Below are positions 24,866-34,350 of a stretch of 39,634 bases of DNA, piece by piece (positions within the stretch are counted from its first letter, which is position 1; each line of letters starts with the position of its first letter). The stretch lies in contig CAJWGZ010000002.1 in assembly GCA_913041075.1 (NCBI GenBank), positions 1-39,634 on the forward strand, given 5' to 3'. This DNA comes from an uncultured Fidelibacterota bacterium (lineage in GTDB: Bacteria; Fidelibacterota; Marinisomatia; Marinisomatales; TCS55). The notes under the pieces are model-generated. The model was not told the DNA's origin. It did no database searches and was given only the letters and a program-made list of their open reading frames with translations. The position numbers and the translations under genes were made by a program.

Positions 24866-26605
24866 CTAGGTGCGTTCAAAACGCTGATCAAGTTCTTCCA
24901 GCGATAATTGAACAATAATTGGGCGACCGTGCGGACAATAATATGGATGTTTTGTAGCAAAAAGGCGATTTACCAATACTTGCATTTCTTCTATAGTCAA
25001 TGAATCTCCTGCTTTGACAGCCGCATGGCAGGCAAAAGAAGCGGCCAGATTTTCCACATATGAACTGGACTTTTCTCGATTGGCCACATAATGATCAATT
25101 ATATCCCTGATCACAGAATTCTCATTACCCCAGCCCATATCCGACGGAATAGCCTCAAGCAAAATCTTGTTTTGACCATTTTCTTTCATTCGAAATCCCA
25201 ATTTTTCCAGATATGGTAGGATATCCAATAGGACGGAGTATTCATCTGTAGAAAACTCCAATATTTCAGAAAATAACAGTGTCTGCGCCGATAAGGGCGT
25301 CGAATCAAACGCAAGCAGCGCATCTTCAAATAATACGCGCTCGTGCGCCACATGCTGATCAATTATCACCAGACCACTATTGATCTGACTGATGATGTAT
25401 TTGTCATGTACTTGCCACATGATGCTACCTTCAATCGCAGTGGCTTCTTCTTTTTGGTCTGCCAGGTTGCTGACATATTCTTTCGCACGTTGCAGATCAG
25501 CACCACTTTCCGATTGCTTGGCAGGCGTGAACCATAGTGGTTCCTGGCGTTGATTTGGATCAATTTCTTTTCCAAATGTTACCATTTGTCCAACATGCTG
25601 TTCAAATGATGGAATTGTTGCCAAAATACTAGCCAGCGCTTCTCTTACCGCTGATTTTACCACATGATAAATGCGCCATTCATCGGTAAAGCGTACTTCG
25701 ATCTTTCTCGGATGTACATTTACATCCAATTGGTCAGGTGGCAACACTAGATTCAACAATGAAAAAGGGTATTCACCTCTTTTTACTAGGGATTCATAGG
25801 CTGCATAAACCGCCGAATTCAGAAGCCGATTTTGAATAAATCTGCGGTTAACAAAAAGATACTGCTCTCCTGGCCGTCCCCGTACGAGATTCAGTGTGCC
25901 GACAAATCCGGATATATTGTAATCACCTTTTATCATATTTACTGGCAGTAATTGATCCCGATAAGAAGGGTCTGTTAACGCTATAATTCTTTCTTCAAGA
26001 CTTTCTGGCGTTAGATTCAATATAGTTTTATCATTATGCATTAGTTGGAAAGAAACTTCAGGAAATTCCAGTCCAAAACGACGCAGCATTTTCACAATTT
26101 GCCGGAATTCAGTCGTAGCTGATTTCAGGAATTTTTTCCGTGCTGGCGTATTATAAAATAGATTCCGTACAGTAATCTCTGTCCCACCTATTGGCGGGGC
26201 CGCTTTAATAGCATCGGTAACACCATTGACTAAATCCATTTGATACCCTGCGGATTCATCTACTGATGAAGACACATTTATTTCCGATACTGACGCAATA
26301 CTGGCCAGTGCCTCCCCCCGAAACCCAAGTGTTCGTATCTTAAACAGATCATCAACTTTGGATATTTTACTCGTAGTATATCGTAGAAAGGCTTGCGCCA
26401 GTCCATCTGCTGTAATCCCGTGCCCATTATCTCGAACTTGAATCAGCTGGTGGCCACCTTTCTCTACGACAACAGTTATCTCCGTCGCACCCGCATCTAT
26501 ACTGTTTTCAAGGAGCTCTTTTACAACAGACGCTGGGCGTTCTATTACCTCACCAGCAGAAATTTTATTGCGCAGGTCCTCAGGTAGAGAAAGTATTGGT
26601 TTCAT
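24866..26605 (-). CDS. mutL: DNA mismatch repair protein MutL
   Basis: MutL links mismatch recognition by MutS to strand removal. The N-terminal GHKL ATPase motifs are clear: ISAGEVIERPASVVKELLEN, DNGHGI, and TLGFRGEALASIASVS. The C-terminal domain has DQHVAHERVLFE starting at D416, a close variant (Ala to Val) of the endonuclease motif DQHA-X2-E-X4-E, and the supporting ACHAAVKAG and CPHGRP motifs. It therefore appears to be a nicking MutL of the MutH-independent type. The 579-residue length is usual. The ATG shares a base with the stop of the gene before it (TAATG overlap), so it is probably translationally coupled. Confidence 0.96.
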   Translation of the reverse strand: MKPILSLPEDLRNKISAGEVIERPASVVKELLENSIDAGATEITVVVEKGGHQLIQVRDNGHGITADGLAQAFLRYTTSKISKVDDLFKIRTLGFRGEALASIASVSEINVSSSVDESAGYQMDLVNGVTDAIKAAPPIGGTEITVRNLFYNTPARKKFLKSATTEFRQIVKMLRRFGLEFPEVSFQLMHNDKTILNLTPESLEERIIALTDPSYRDQLLPVNMIKGDYNISGFVGTLNLVRGRPGEQYLFVNRRFIQNRLLNSAVYAAYESLVKRGEYPFSLLNLVLPPDQLDVNVHPRKIEVRFTDEWRIYHVVKSAVREALASILATIPSFEQHVGQMVTFGKEIDPNQRQEPLWFTPAKQSESGADLQRAKEYVSNLADQKEEATAIEGSIMWQVHDKYIISQINSGLVIIDQHVAHERVLFEDALLAFDSTPLSAQTLLFSEILEFSTDEYSVLLDILPYLEKLGFRMKENGQNKILLEAIPSDMGWGNENSVIRDIIDHYVANREKSSSYVENLAASFACHAAVKAGDSLTIEEMQVLVNRLFATKHPYYCPHGRPIIVQLSLEELDQRFERT

Positions 26606-28443
26606 TACCTGTTAATGATATTAAGAGAATCGGTATATATCTTATCTCGCAGAGAAGTTGCCTGCTGAAGAAGTAGTTCTACCTCTTTTTTTACCTCTAC
26701 AATAAATTTTTGGTCTGAGTCAACTGCTGGCAGGTTTATATAAATATTGAGTGAACCACCGCGAACGCCCGCATAAGCGACTTCACCAGCAACACCCACA
26801 TCACTAACAGAATTAGGATTACCTCTATTAACTAAATCCACTGCTAATTCTAACACCTGGTGCGATAGCCTAGCTACTTCCAAGGGTACAGTAATAGCCC
26901 GTTTATTTGCCGCCAATAGTGCTGATTCTTTGGCGGTCATTTCTTCCTTGGTGGAATCCGGTAACCGATTTGCCTCTATTACTGCATTAAATGCATCCGT
27001 ATCCTCATCAACAAGAGCAGTAAGCTGTTGTTTTATCGTCTGTGCTTTTATACCCATAGCTTCCATTTCATCGCGATAATCTTCGAAGCCTTTTTTTTCA
27101 TGGGTTAATGCCGCTACCATGGATACGAGTCCTGAACCAAGTCCGCCAACAAGTGCTGCGACACTACCACCTCCCGGTGCAACTGAATTTGTAGATAATT
27201 CATCGGCAAAGTCTTGCACAGACATACCAGCTAGTTTGTTACTCGAATCACTCACGGCATAATCAATTATTTTTTCTTTTGGAACAAAAGAAGATACATT
27301 ATTCAGTCCCAAAGATTGAACTGCTACTTCAACAAGCCGTGCTTCCGGTACACCCGGTGTACAACGCTGTTTTTTTAAATAATGGTCACCGGCCATCAGC
27401 AATGCATTAAGTGGAATTAAGCCAACTAATTCGCTACCGGTAACACGCAAACCACGTTCCTCTGCTAGCTTACAGGCCATGTCAAACACATCGTGTATAG
27501 TTGATTTATGGTAATTTGTAAAATTAATGGAAATCTGGGCGCATCCATATTCATCAATGATCCAGCCAACGGCCTTTACATCCTTAAACAAACCTGGCTT
27601 TAATACAGGTCTGCCGACTAAATCATTGCTGTTGTAACCACGATCTCTATGTACAGCTTCTAAATCATATCCATGTTCACTATTGTTGTGATCCACAATT
27701 TCTGCTGGACCATCGCCAACATAATCACACAAGCTACAAGGATAGTCACCATCCTCATACCGTATGATATCTCCATCAAGCAGATTGGGTGAATCTGGGT
27801 TCTGGCGTCTGTGGGCTCGTCCTTTCTCCCGTAACTCGAACGCAATATCAGTGGCCAGACGCTTATCCAATGTATTGAGATTGATATTATAAGCAATCAG
27901 GAATTCTCTAGCACCGACAACAGTGGCACCGGCCTGTTCATGAAACTCAGTTGGTCCGAAATCTGGACCCCACGCAGGATCAGCCAGTTTATCTTTTAAT
28001 CCTTCATATTCGCCTGACCGTATAGTCGCCAGGTTTTTACGTTTGGGTGTCTGGGCAGAATTTTCATACAAATAAACTGGAATCGATAGATCTTCGCCAA
28101 CACGTTTACCAACTCGCTTCGAAAGGGATATACAATCATCCATAGAAACACCGCTAACAGGTATAAATGGACATACATCCGTAGCGCCCATTCGTGCATG
28201 AGCACCTTTATGACTACGCATATCCAAAACTTCTCCCGCTGATTTTATCGCTTGAAAAGCTGCATCTTCAACTGCTTCAATAGGGCCCACAAATGTCACC
28301 ACTGTTCGATTGGTATCAGCACCTGGATCAACATCCAACAATGTAATCCCAGGAATTGCTTCAATGTGGGCCGTAATAGTACTTATCTTCGCAAGATCAC
28401 GGCCTTCACTAAAATTAGGGACACATTCAACTAGCTGCTGCAT
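26605..28443 (-). CDS. Glutamate formiminotransferase / formimino-THF cyclodeaminase fusion
   Basis: A 612-residue fusion in the same order as animal FTCD. Formiminotransferase (about residues 2-400) moves the formimino group from formiminoglutamate, a histidine-breakdown product, to tetrahydrofolate; the cyclodeaminase (about 405-610) releases ammonia to give methenyl-THF. Motifs: VECVPNFSEGRD at the start, SHKGAHARMGATDVCPF with H82 aligned to the catalytic His of the pig enzyme, and VAPGGGSVAALVGGLGSGL opening the cyclodeaminase. Between the two formiminotransferase subdomains is an unusual insertion (about 211-283) with C236, C239, H252 and H257 in C2H2 zinc-finger spacing. No other histidine-degradation gene is in the window. 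Confidence 0.93.
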   Translation of the reverse strand: MQQLVECVPNFSEGRDLAKISTITAHIEAIPGITLLDVDPGADTNRTVVTFVGPIEAVEDAAFQAIKSAGEVLDMRSHKGAHARMGATDVCPFIPVSGVSMDDCISLSKRVGKRVGEDLSIPVYLYENSAQTPKRKNLATIRSGEYEGLKDKLADPAWGPDFGPTEFHEQAGATVVGAREFLIAYNINLNTLDKRLATDIAFELREKGRAHRRQNPDSPNLLDGDIIRYEDGDYPCSLCDYVGDGPAEIVDHNNSEHGYDLEAVHRDRGYNSNDLVGRPVLKPGLFKDVKAVGWIIDEYGCAQISINFTNYHKSTIHDVFDMACKLAEERGLRVTGSELVGLIPLNALLMAGDHYLKKQRCTPGVPEARLVEVAVQSLGLNNVSSFVPKEKIIDYAVSDSSNKLAGMSVQDFADELSTNSVAPGGGSVAALVGGLGSGLVSMVAALTHEKKGFEDYRDEMEAMGIKAQTIKQQLTALVDEDTDAFNAVIEANRLPDSTKEEMTAKESALLAANKRAITVPLEVARLSHQVLELAVDLVNRGNPNSVSDVGVAGEVAYAGVRGGSLNIYINLPAVDSDQKFIVEVKKEVELLLQQATSLRDKIYTDSLNIINR

Positions 28444-28444
28444 A

Positions 28445-28567
28445 TTACCCTGTGTCGCGCGCCAACTGATTTAAATAATACATTAGCCAAACCACGATAA
28501 AAAAAAGAAAACCTGTCCAGATAAGGGATCGGCCCTGTTTAAGACGATGGATATTTTTTTTAAACAT
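28445..28567 (-). CDS. 40-residue single-TM protein
   Basis: This small ORF fills the gap between the site-2-protease-like gene and the formiminotransferase gene. It starts MFKKNIHRLKQGRSLIWTGF, has one hydrophobic span (about residues 16-32) preceded by basic residues (positive-inside), and ends in LARDTG. TAAGGC lies about ten bases before its ATG. Its stop is two bases before the next gene's start, and its last codons carry the AGGG that likely serves as that gene's ribosome-binding site. The tight packing, base composition and clear membrane topology support a real gene; there is no family recognised. Confidence 0.5.
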   Translation of the reverse strand: MFKKNIHRLKQGRSLIWTGFLFFIVVWLMYYLNQLARDTG

Positions 28568-28583
28568 TAATTTTAACTTTGCC

Positions 28584-29201
28584 TTACAGTCCAGCGAAAA
28601 GAAATAGAAAAAATTTTACAAACGGACCCATAAACCACCAGATTGGGGAAATTGGTGTAAAATAACCAATAAGGATGGCGCCCATCAGTATCTGAGGACC
28701 ATATATTTGCAAATTTCTAACAAGTTCTGGATTTGTCCGAATCAACAATCCCGAAAAGATCTGTGAACCATCTAATGGCGCAATTGGAATCATATTAAAT
28801 ACGGCCAACATAATGTTGATTTGGGTAAAGAACATGATCATCATGGCCATAGTTCCATGTACAAAACCTAACCGTAGAATCGTACCTCCAATAAATGCCA
28901 GGAGTAGATTGGAAGCCGGGCCGGCAAAGGCAATCTTCATCATATCTACCCGCGGGTTACTTAAATAACGAATATCTACTGGTACCGGTTTTGCCCACCC
29001 AAAACCAACAAAAAGGATCATTAGCCCACCGATCGGGTCAAGGTGCGCCATTGGGTTCAACGTTAAGCGCCCAGCATAGCGTGCAGTTGGATCTCCCAGT
29101 TTGTTCGCAACCCAGGCATGAGAGAATTCATGAAATACCAGAGCAAATAATAGTACAGGAATTAATAGAACTAGTACTTCAGGTGGTAACCGAAATAACA
29201 T
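28584..29201 (-). CDS. Site-2 protease family (M50) membrane metallopeptidase
   Basis: A 205-residue intramembrane zinc protease relative. H24, E25 and H28 in FHEFSHAW form the HExxH site inside the first membrane span, and D144 in NMIPIAPLDGSQ gives the third ligand. LGDPTARYAGRLTLNPMAHL is typical of the compact S2P-like group without PDZ or CBS domains. Members of this group are often of unknown substrate. It starts three bases after the Xer recombinase gene and is followed by the 40-residue membrane ORF. Confidence 0.9.
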   Translation of the reverse strand: MLFRLPPEVLVLLIPVLLFALVFHEFSHAWVANKLGDPTARYAGRLTLNPMAHLDPIGGLMILFVGFGWAKPVPVDIRYLSNPRVDMMKIAFAGPASNLLLAFIGGTILRLGFVHGTMAMMIMFFTQINIMLAVFNMIPIAPLDGSQIFSGLLIRTNPELVRNLQIYGPQILMGAILIGYFTPISPIWWFMGPFVKFFLFLFAGL

Positions 29202-29204
29202 ATA

Positions 29205-30098
29205 TTACCATCGTGGGTGAAATTTTTGAACTTCTGATGTCAAAAATAATTTATCATGATGAGTATAGATTTGAGTAGTTGAAATATCAACATGACCTAA
29301 CATTAATTGAACTTCCCGCAAATTTGCACCACCATCCAATAAATGGGTCGCAAAGGAATGACGCAATATATGTGGATAAACTCTTTTAGTAATTCCTGCA
29401 GCTTCTGTCCATTTTTTCAAGATATTATTTACAGTCATACGTGTCAATGGTTTACCATTATTACTAAGAAATAAGCATCCATCATGTTTACTTCTATCTG
29501 CTAGTTTGTGTCGAAGATATTTAAGGTAATTATCAATCACTTGGATTGCATTATTACCGATAGGAACAAATCGTTCTTTCTTTTTTTTCCCAATTACGCG
29601 AAGCATTTGTATATCCGGCAAATCTTTCTGCACTACCAGTTGACATAATTCAGACACACGTAATCCAGCAGAATATAAAACTTCCAGAACGGCCTTATCC
29701 CTGTAACCCATTGAATCCTCGATATCCACTGCATTAATAATTGCTTCAATTTCAATAACGGACAAAACCTGCGGTATTTTTTTTGGCAGTTTTGGGGGAT
29801 CCAATAATTGGGTTGGATTTTTCTTTACCAACTTTTCCATTGATAAAAATTCATGGTAAGATCGTATCGATGAAAACGATCGTGTAATACTTACCGGTGC
29901 CAGATGGACATCATTCAAATAGCGGATAAAACTGCGGATATGGATCTGTCGGATATCATCGAGATCAATTAATGATTGTTCATTAGATAAAAAATCAAGA
30001 TAACGTTTTAAATCACCTTTGTAGGCGGAAATAGAATTGGGTGAAAGATTTTTTTCAACACGAAGCATAGTAAGGTAATCCTTAAGATAGGTTTTCAA
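29205..30098 (-). CDS. XerC/XerD-type tyrosine recombinase
   Basis: A 297-residue tyrosine recombinase with an N-terminal SAM-like core-binding domain (about 1-90) and a C-terminal catalytic domain. The full active site is visible: R147 in [13 protein letters not shown]171, H243 and R246 in [16 protein letters not shown]269 in LGH, and Y278 in TTQIYTH. Length and motifs fit chromosomal XerC/D, which resolve chromosome dimers at dif. No attachment site or integrated element is seen nearby, and it lies in an operon of core genes, so an integrase role is unlikely. Whether it is XerC or XerD was not decided. Confidence 0.92.
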   Translation of the reverse strand: MKTYLKDYLTMLRVEKNLSPNSISAYKGDLKRYLDFLSNEQSLIDLDDIRQIHIRSFIRYLNDVHLAPVSITRSFSSIRSYHEFLSMEKLVKKNPTQLLDPPKLPKKIPQVLSVIEIEAIINAVDIEDSMGYRDKAVLEVLYSAGLRVSELCQLVVQKDLPDIQMLRVIGKKKKERFVPIGNNAIQVIDNYLKYLRHKLADRSKHDGCLFLSNNGKPLTRMTVNNILKKWTEAAGITKRVYPHILRHSFATHLLDGGANLREVQLMLGHVDISTTQIYTHHDKLFLTSEVQKFHPRW

Positions 30099-30111
30099 CC
30101 TATTAATACCT

Positions 30112-30690
30112 CTAATTTAAAATAGCATTTTCCACCATTTCGCACATAATGTGCTCAGCCAGTAAATGGCCTTCCTGAATACGCTGGGTATCATCGCTTG
30201 GAATACGAATTACTACATCACCTTTATCACGCAATTTGCCGCCGGATTGACCGGTTAAAATGATTACAGCCATATCCATTGCCTTCGCCCTTTCAACGGC
30301 TTGCACAATATTTTCTGAGTTACCACTGGTGGAAATGGCAACAAGTACATCGCCAGCCTTTCCCAGACCATCAAGCTGCCGGGAAAATATTGTATTGAAA
30401 TCTGTATCATTAGACCATGCCGTAAGAAAAGATGAATCCGTAGTTAATGCAATTGATGCGATCGCTGGACGATCATGATCTCGAAGTCCACCCATAAGTT
30501 CAGTGGCCATGTGTTGGGCATCCGCCGCACTGCCTCCGTTACCGCACCAGAGTATTTTTCCACCGTTTTTTACAGCATCAGTCAAAATATTTGCTGCAAT
30601 GTCTATATCTTTAGCACAAGCATTGAGCATGGCCCGCTTAACATCTGCACTAGTGGAAATTATCTGCCTAGAATCTAGTTTAGCACTCAT
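30112..30690 (-). CDS. gmhA: Sedoheptulose 7-phosphate isomerase GmhA
   Basis: A 192-residue SIS-domain protein, the same length as E. coli GmhA, which converts sedoheptulose 7-phosphate to D-glycero-D-manno-heptose 7-phosphate for LPS core or other glycans. Active-site residues match: H60 and E64 in [15 protein letters not shown]172 and H180 in [11 protein letters not shown]. The SIS signatures [11 protein letters not shown] and [11 protein letters not shown] are clear. DiaA-like initiation proteins share the fold, but the intact catalytic pair favours GmhA. It overlaps the GGGP synthase stop by four bases (ATGA). Confidence 0.88.
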   Translation of the reverse strand: MSAKLDSRQIISTSADVKRAMLNACAKDIDIAANILTDAVKNGGKILWCGNGGSAADAQHMATELMGGLRDHDRPAIASIALTTDSSFLTAWSNDTDFNTIFSRQLDGLGKAGDVLVAISTSGNSENIVQAVERAKAMDMAVIILTGQSGGKLRDKGDVVIRIPSDDTQRIQEGHLLAEHIMCEMVENAILN

Positions 30691-31445
30691 GTTTGGTTTA
30701 CATGTATAGCTTCAGCAAATTTTTTCAACATGTCTTCATTATTATTTTCTTCAATTATAGTCCCGGTGACCACAAAACTAGCTCCAGCTTCAACTTTTTC
30801 GCGGGCAACTTCCGGCTTGCGAATTCCACCACCAACGATCAAGGGGATATCCACATGTTCAACTACTTCTTTAATCAATTCATTTGGCACTGCCTGTTTT
30901 GCGCCGCTGCCGGCTTCAAGATATATTAATTTTTTTCCTAGATATTGGGCCGCAAGTGCATGGGCTATTGAAATATCCGGTTTATCCATAGGAATAGGTG
31001 CCGTACCACTCATAAACTGTACTGCAGAGTCACTGCCCCCATCCAGCAATAAATACCCAGTTGGTATAACCTCAATACCTAGGTCTTTTACGATGGGTGC
31101 AGCAATAACCTGTTCACCGATCAAATAATGGGGATTCCTTCCCGAAATAATGGACATGAACAGAATCGCATCATAATGGCTGTTTAGTTGACTAATACCA
31201 CCTGGAAAAAATATCACAGGAATTTCAGCCAGAGACCTAATTTGAGCAACCCGTTCACTGCAACGACCATCCATCATTAGACTACCACCAACGAATATTG
31301 CGTCTACACCAGAATTGTTGATCTTTTTGACCTTGTCTGCTAAACCATTTTCACTTTTTCTATCAGGGTCAATAAGTACAATATACCCGGCGCCCTTCTT
31401 TTTTCGAACGGATAATAAATGGTTATAGACTTTTGAATTCATCAT
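30687..31445 (-). CDS. Geranylgeranylglyceryl phosphate synthase family
   Basis: A 252-residue TIM-barrel prenyltransferase of the GGGPS/PcrB family. In archaea it joins GGPP to glycerol 1-phosphate, the first step of ether lipid synthesis; PcrB in Bacillus uses heptaprenyl diphosphate. Visible motifs: YIVLIDPDRK, AIFVGGSLM, VIFFPGGISQL, LIYLEAGSGAKQAV and PLIVGGGIRKPE. Length and features fit the larger group II type seen in archaea and Bacteroidetes-like bacteria. It is co-transcribed with gmhA and gcvH rather than other lipid genes; a prenyl synthase that could supply GGPP is at 9772. The substrate chain length is not readable from sequence alone. Confidence 0.9.
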   Translation of the reverse strand: MMNSKVYNHLLSVRKKKGAGYIVLIDPDRKSENGLADKVKKINNSGVDAIFVGGSLMMDGRCSERVAQIRSLAEIPVIFFPGGISQLNSHYDAILFMSIISGRNPHYLIGEQVIAAPIVKDLGIEVIPTGYLLLDGGSDSAVQFMSGTAPIPMDKPDISIAHALAAQYLGKKLIYLEAGSGAKQAVPNELIKEVVEHVDIPLIVGGGIRKPEVAREKVEAGASFVVTGTIIEENNNEDMLKKFAEAIHVNQT

Positions 31446-31456
31446 AATAGTTAAAT

Positions 31457-31834
31457 TTACGAAATTAGATCATCATATGCGGTGGCGGTTAATAGATCAC
31501 TTATTTCATCTTGGTTAGCTATCTCGACCTTTACCATCCAACCATCGCCATATGGTGTATCGTTAACTGCTTCAGGATTATCATCCAGGTTTTCATTCAC
31601 TGCAATTACGGTACCGGAGATGGGCATATAAAGATCAGCAACCGTTTTTACTGCTTCTATTGAACCTGCGGAATGGCCTTTTTCAACAGTTGAATTCAAC
31701 TCTGGAAATTCGACAAATACAATATCTCCTAGTTCGCTTTGAGCAAAATCGGTTATACCTATGGTGGCCACATTTCCTACAACATTCACCCATTCATGAT
31801 CACTGGTGTATAATAAATCAGTTGGTACATTCAT
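31457..31834 (-). CDS. gcvH: Glycine cleavage system H protein
   Basis: The H protein carries the aminomethyl group on a lipoyl arm between the P, T and L proteins of the glycine cleavage system. The 125-residue length, SDHEWVNVVGNVATIGITDFAQ start and the lipoylation site K63 in SIEAVKTVADLYMP are standard. No other gcv genes are in the window. It follows accC by 18 bases, which places two swinging-arm carrier systems (biotin and lipoyl) side by side. A role in lipoate relay is also possible in some bacteria. Confidence 0.96.
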   Translation of the reverse strand: MNVPTDLLYTSDHEWVNVVGNVATIGITDFAQSELGDIVFVEFPELNSTVEKGHSAGSIEAVKTVADLYMPISGTVIAVNENLDDNPEAVNDTPYGDGWMVKVEIANQDEISDLLTATAYDDLIS

Positions 31835-31852
31835 TAATGTATTCCCCTAAAG

Positions 31853-33205
31853 TTAATCTGCGACACTGAAATGAAAATTTTCCAAATAACCCGTATCGAA
31901 ATTACCACTTTTAAATTGCTCATCACGCATGATGGCCTGGTGAAATGGAATTGTTGTTTTCGGTCCTTCAATAATACATTCTTCTAATGCGCGCTCCATG
32001 CGAATGATTGCCCCTTCTCTAGAACTCGCGGAAACAATCAATTTGCCGATCATGGAATCATAATAGGTGGGAATTTGATATCCCGCGTAAGCATGACTAT
32101 CAACCCGGACACCTTTTCCGCCAGGCATATGAAAACTGGTTATTTCCATTGGTGAAGGGACAAAATCATTAGCTGGGTCTTCTGCATTAATGCGGCATTC
32201 TATTGCATGGCCCCTTAAGTGAAATTTTTCAAGGAAAGATGGAAAAGATTTACCAGCATGCATTCTGAGCTGCTGTTTAATCAAGTCTACACCTGAGACC
32301 ATCTCTGTAACCGGATGCTCTACTTGTATTCTCGTATTCATTTCCATGAAATAGTAATTAAGATTTTTATCAACAAGAAATTCCACGGTACCAACACCGA
32401 CATACTTCACAGTCTTAGCAGCGTTAATTGCAGATGACCCAATTTTTTTTCGCAAATCACTATCGACTATCACTGATGGGCTCTCTTCAATCAATTTTTG
32501 GTGCCGTCTCTGGATAGTGCACTCTCGCTCACCCAGATGAATTGTATTGCCAGAGTTATCGGCTAATATCTGAACCTCAATATGGCGCGGATGCTCAACA
32601 AATTTTTCCAAATAGAGATCACCGTTATCAAAAGCACTTTTTGCCTCTGCCTGTGCAGCACCAAAAGCGGATTCCAACTCATCTTGCGATTTCACCAGGC
32701 GCATCCCTCTGCCACCGCCGCCCGCTGATGCTTTTATCATAACGGGATAGCCCACTTTTTCTGCAAGGTTTCTTGCTTCACCGACATCATTAAGCACATC
32801 ATCACTACCTGGTATAACAGGCACGCCGCAACTCTTCATCGTTTTTTTTGCCTCTGACTTATTTCCCATTGCATTAATAATCTCTGCTGTGGGACCAATA
32901 AAAACAAAACCATTATCCTGGCAAATACGTGAAAACTCTGCATTCTCTGCTAAAAAGCCATATCCGGGATGGATCGCTTCTGCATGGGTTATTTCAGCCG
33001 CGGCCAAGATACGGGGGATGTTTAGATAACTTTCGTTACTAGGAGGTGGCCCTATACAGACAGCTTCATCAGAAAATTTAACATGGAGTGAGTATTCGTC
33101 AGCCGTGGAATAAACGGCCACAGTTTTTATGCCAAGTTCATGACAGGCCCGAATAATTCGCAGTGCAATTTCACCCCGATTAGCAATCAGGATCTTTTTA
33201 TACAT
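31853..33205 (-). CDS. accC: Biotin carboxylase subunit of acetyl-CoA carboxylase
   Basis: AccC carboxylates biotin on AccB with ATP and bicarbonate, the first half-reaction in malonyl-CoA formation. The 450-residue length matches E. coli (449). Visible: [17 protein letters not shown] at the N-terminus, [14 protein letters not shown], the ATP-grasp glycine loop [14 protein letters not shown], and [19 protein letters not shown] in the active site. It follows accB by six bases, the classic accBC pair. The malonyl-CoA made would feed the FabD/FabH/FabF enzymes of the first region; accA and accD are not in the window. Confidence 0.96.
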   Translation of the reverse strand: MYKKILIANRGEIALRIIRACHELGIKTVAVYSTADEYSLHVKFSDEAVCIGPPPSNESYLNIPRILAAAEITHAEAIHPGYGFLAENAEFSRICQDNGFVFIGPTAEIINAMGNKSEAKKTMKSCGVPVIPGSDDVLNDVGEARNLAEKVGYPVMIKASAGGGGRGMRLVKSQDELESAFGAAQAEAKSAFDNGDLYLEKFVEHPRHIEVQILADNSGNTIHLGERECTIQRRHQKLIEESPSVIVDSDLRKKIGSSAINAAKTVKYVGVGTVEFLVDKNLNYYFMEMNTRIQVEHPVTEMVSGVDLIKQQLRMHAGKSFPSFLEKFHLRGHAIECRINAEDPANDFVPSPMEITSFHMPGGKGVRVDSHAYAGYQIPTYYDSMIGKLIVSASSREGAIIRMERALEECIIEGPKTTIPFHQAIMRDEQFKSGNFDTGYLENFHFSVAD

Positions 33206-33211
33206 AATAAA

Positions 33212-33673
33212 TTAATTAGGCTCTATAATAAACAAAGGCTGATTGAATTCCACCGCCTGTCCACTCTCAACAAGAATTTTCTGAATTACACCAATATCCT
33301 CAGCTTCAATTTCATTCATGATCTTCATGGCCTCAATGATGCAAAGTGGGTCACCTTTTTTAACAGAATCACCTTCTTTTACAAAGGGGGGATCATCAGG
33401 AGATGGTGCTCTATAAAATGTTCCTGGCATCGGTGATAATACTTCAACCCCAGGAGTTGAGTCCGGTTCTTCAGTGGCTGTTTCGCTCATTTCAGGTATA
33501 TCTGATCGGTCAGTGGTTTGTTTTGGAGTTACCGTAGCTACCGGTAAGCCTTCCTCAACACCAGGTGCTTCTTTTACCACACGATACCGAATGCCGAAAA
33601 AAGTTACATCGATCTCATTAACATCGCTGTTTTCAAGAATATAAAGAATTTCTTTTAGCCTATCCTGCCACAT
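33212..33673 (-). CDS. accB: Biotin carboxyl carrier protein
   Basis: A 153-residue biotin carrier of acetyl-CoA carboxylase. An N-terminal helical part (about 1-35) is followed by a flexible linker and a biotinyl domain (about 77-153) with [18 protein letters not shown] and the biotin attachment site K117 in [11 protein letters not shown]. The residue after the lysine is Ile where most carriers have Met or Leu (EAMKM or EAMKL), a small change. The thumb-containing TFYRAPSP form is that of acetyl-CoA carboxylase. It is 34 bases after efp, an arrangement (efp-accB-accC) seen in many bacteria. Confidence 0.95.
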   Translation of the reverse strand: MWQDRLKEILYILENSDVNEIDVTFFGIRYRVVKEAPGVEEGLPVATVTPKQTTDRSDIPEMSETATEEPDSTPGVEVLSPMPGTFYRAPSPDDPPFVKEGDSVKKGDPLCIIEAMKIMNEIEAEDIGVIQKILVESGQAVEFNQPLFIIEPN

Positions 33674-33707
33674 ATACTTACATAGGTTTCAAGTAAGAAA
33701 ACTAACC

Positions 33708-34271
33708 CTAAGATCTTGCTCTTTCAATATATTCCCCGCTTCTGGTGTCAATTTTTAAGACATCACCACTATCAATAAATAAAGGAACATTTACCACATA
33801 ATCAGTCTCAACTGTCGCTGGCTTAGTGGCCCCTGTTGCCGTATTTCCTCTCTCCCCTGGCTCAGTGTGTTGTACTTCAAGATTAACGTGTGCAGGCAAG
33901 CGAATATCAATAATTAAAGCACCATCAAATAATATATCCACATTCTGACCTGGTTTTAGAAAATTGATTTTATCGCCAATAATTTCCGCTAGAATATTGA
34001 TTTGATCATACGTCTGGCTATCCATGAATACATAACTATCACCATCTTTATATAAGTATTGCATTGCCTTTACATCAATTCTAATTAATTCAATTTTTGC
34101 ACCAGCATTAAATTTTTTTTCTACTACTTTTCCTGACTGAATATCTCGCAATTTTGTACGAACAAATGCATTGCCTTTACCAGGTTTAACATGTAGAAAT
34201 TCCAATACTTTCATTCGCTTCCCGTTTTCCAACAGAACTGCACCTTTTTTTATATCACTTGTCGTGGCCAT
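33708..34271 (-). CDS. efp: Translation elongation factor P
   Basis: EF-P relieves ribosome stalling at polyproline stretches. The 187-residue, three-domain protein carries the loop-tip lysine K32 in VKPGKGNAFVRTKL, which in E. coli (K34) is beta-lysylated by EpmA. A lysine rather than arginine there rules out the rhamnosylation (EarP) type; whether this organism modifies K32 is unknown, as epmA is not in the window. The C-terminal GDVLKIDTRSGEYIERA is standard. It begins the efp-accB-accC-gcvH group. Confidence 0.96.
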   Translation of the reverse strand: MATTSDIKKGAVLLENGKRMKVLEFLHVKPGKGNAFVRTKLRDIQSGKVVEKKFNAGAKIELIRIDVKAMQYLYKDGDSYVFMDSQTYDQINILAEIIGDKINFLKPGQNVDILFDGALIIDIRLPAHVNLEVQHTEPGERGNTATGATKPATVETDYVVNVPLFIDSGDVLKIDTRSGEYIERARS

Positions 34272-34350
34272 GGATAATCCCGTTTTGTAATTTGAATTTA
34301 ACCTTTTCCTTCACTATCTCAAATTTTAGTTACACACCTATAATTCCATT

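Noticed and set aside
29205-30098. Tyrosine recombinase as an integrase of a mobile element
   Set aside because: It has XerC/D length and domain layout, sits within a run of core genes, and no att repeats, tRNA or cargo genes are visible.
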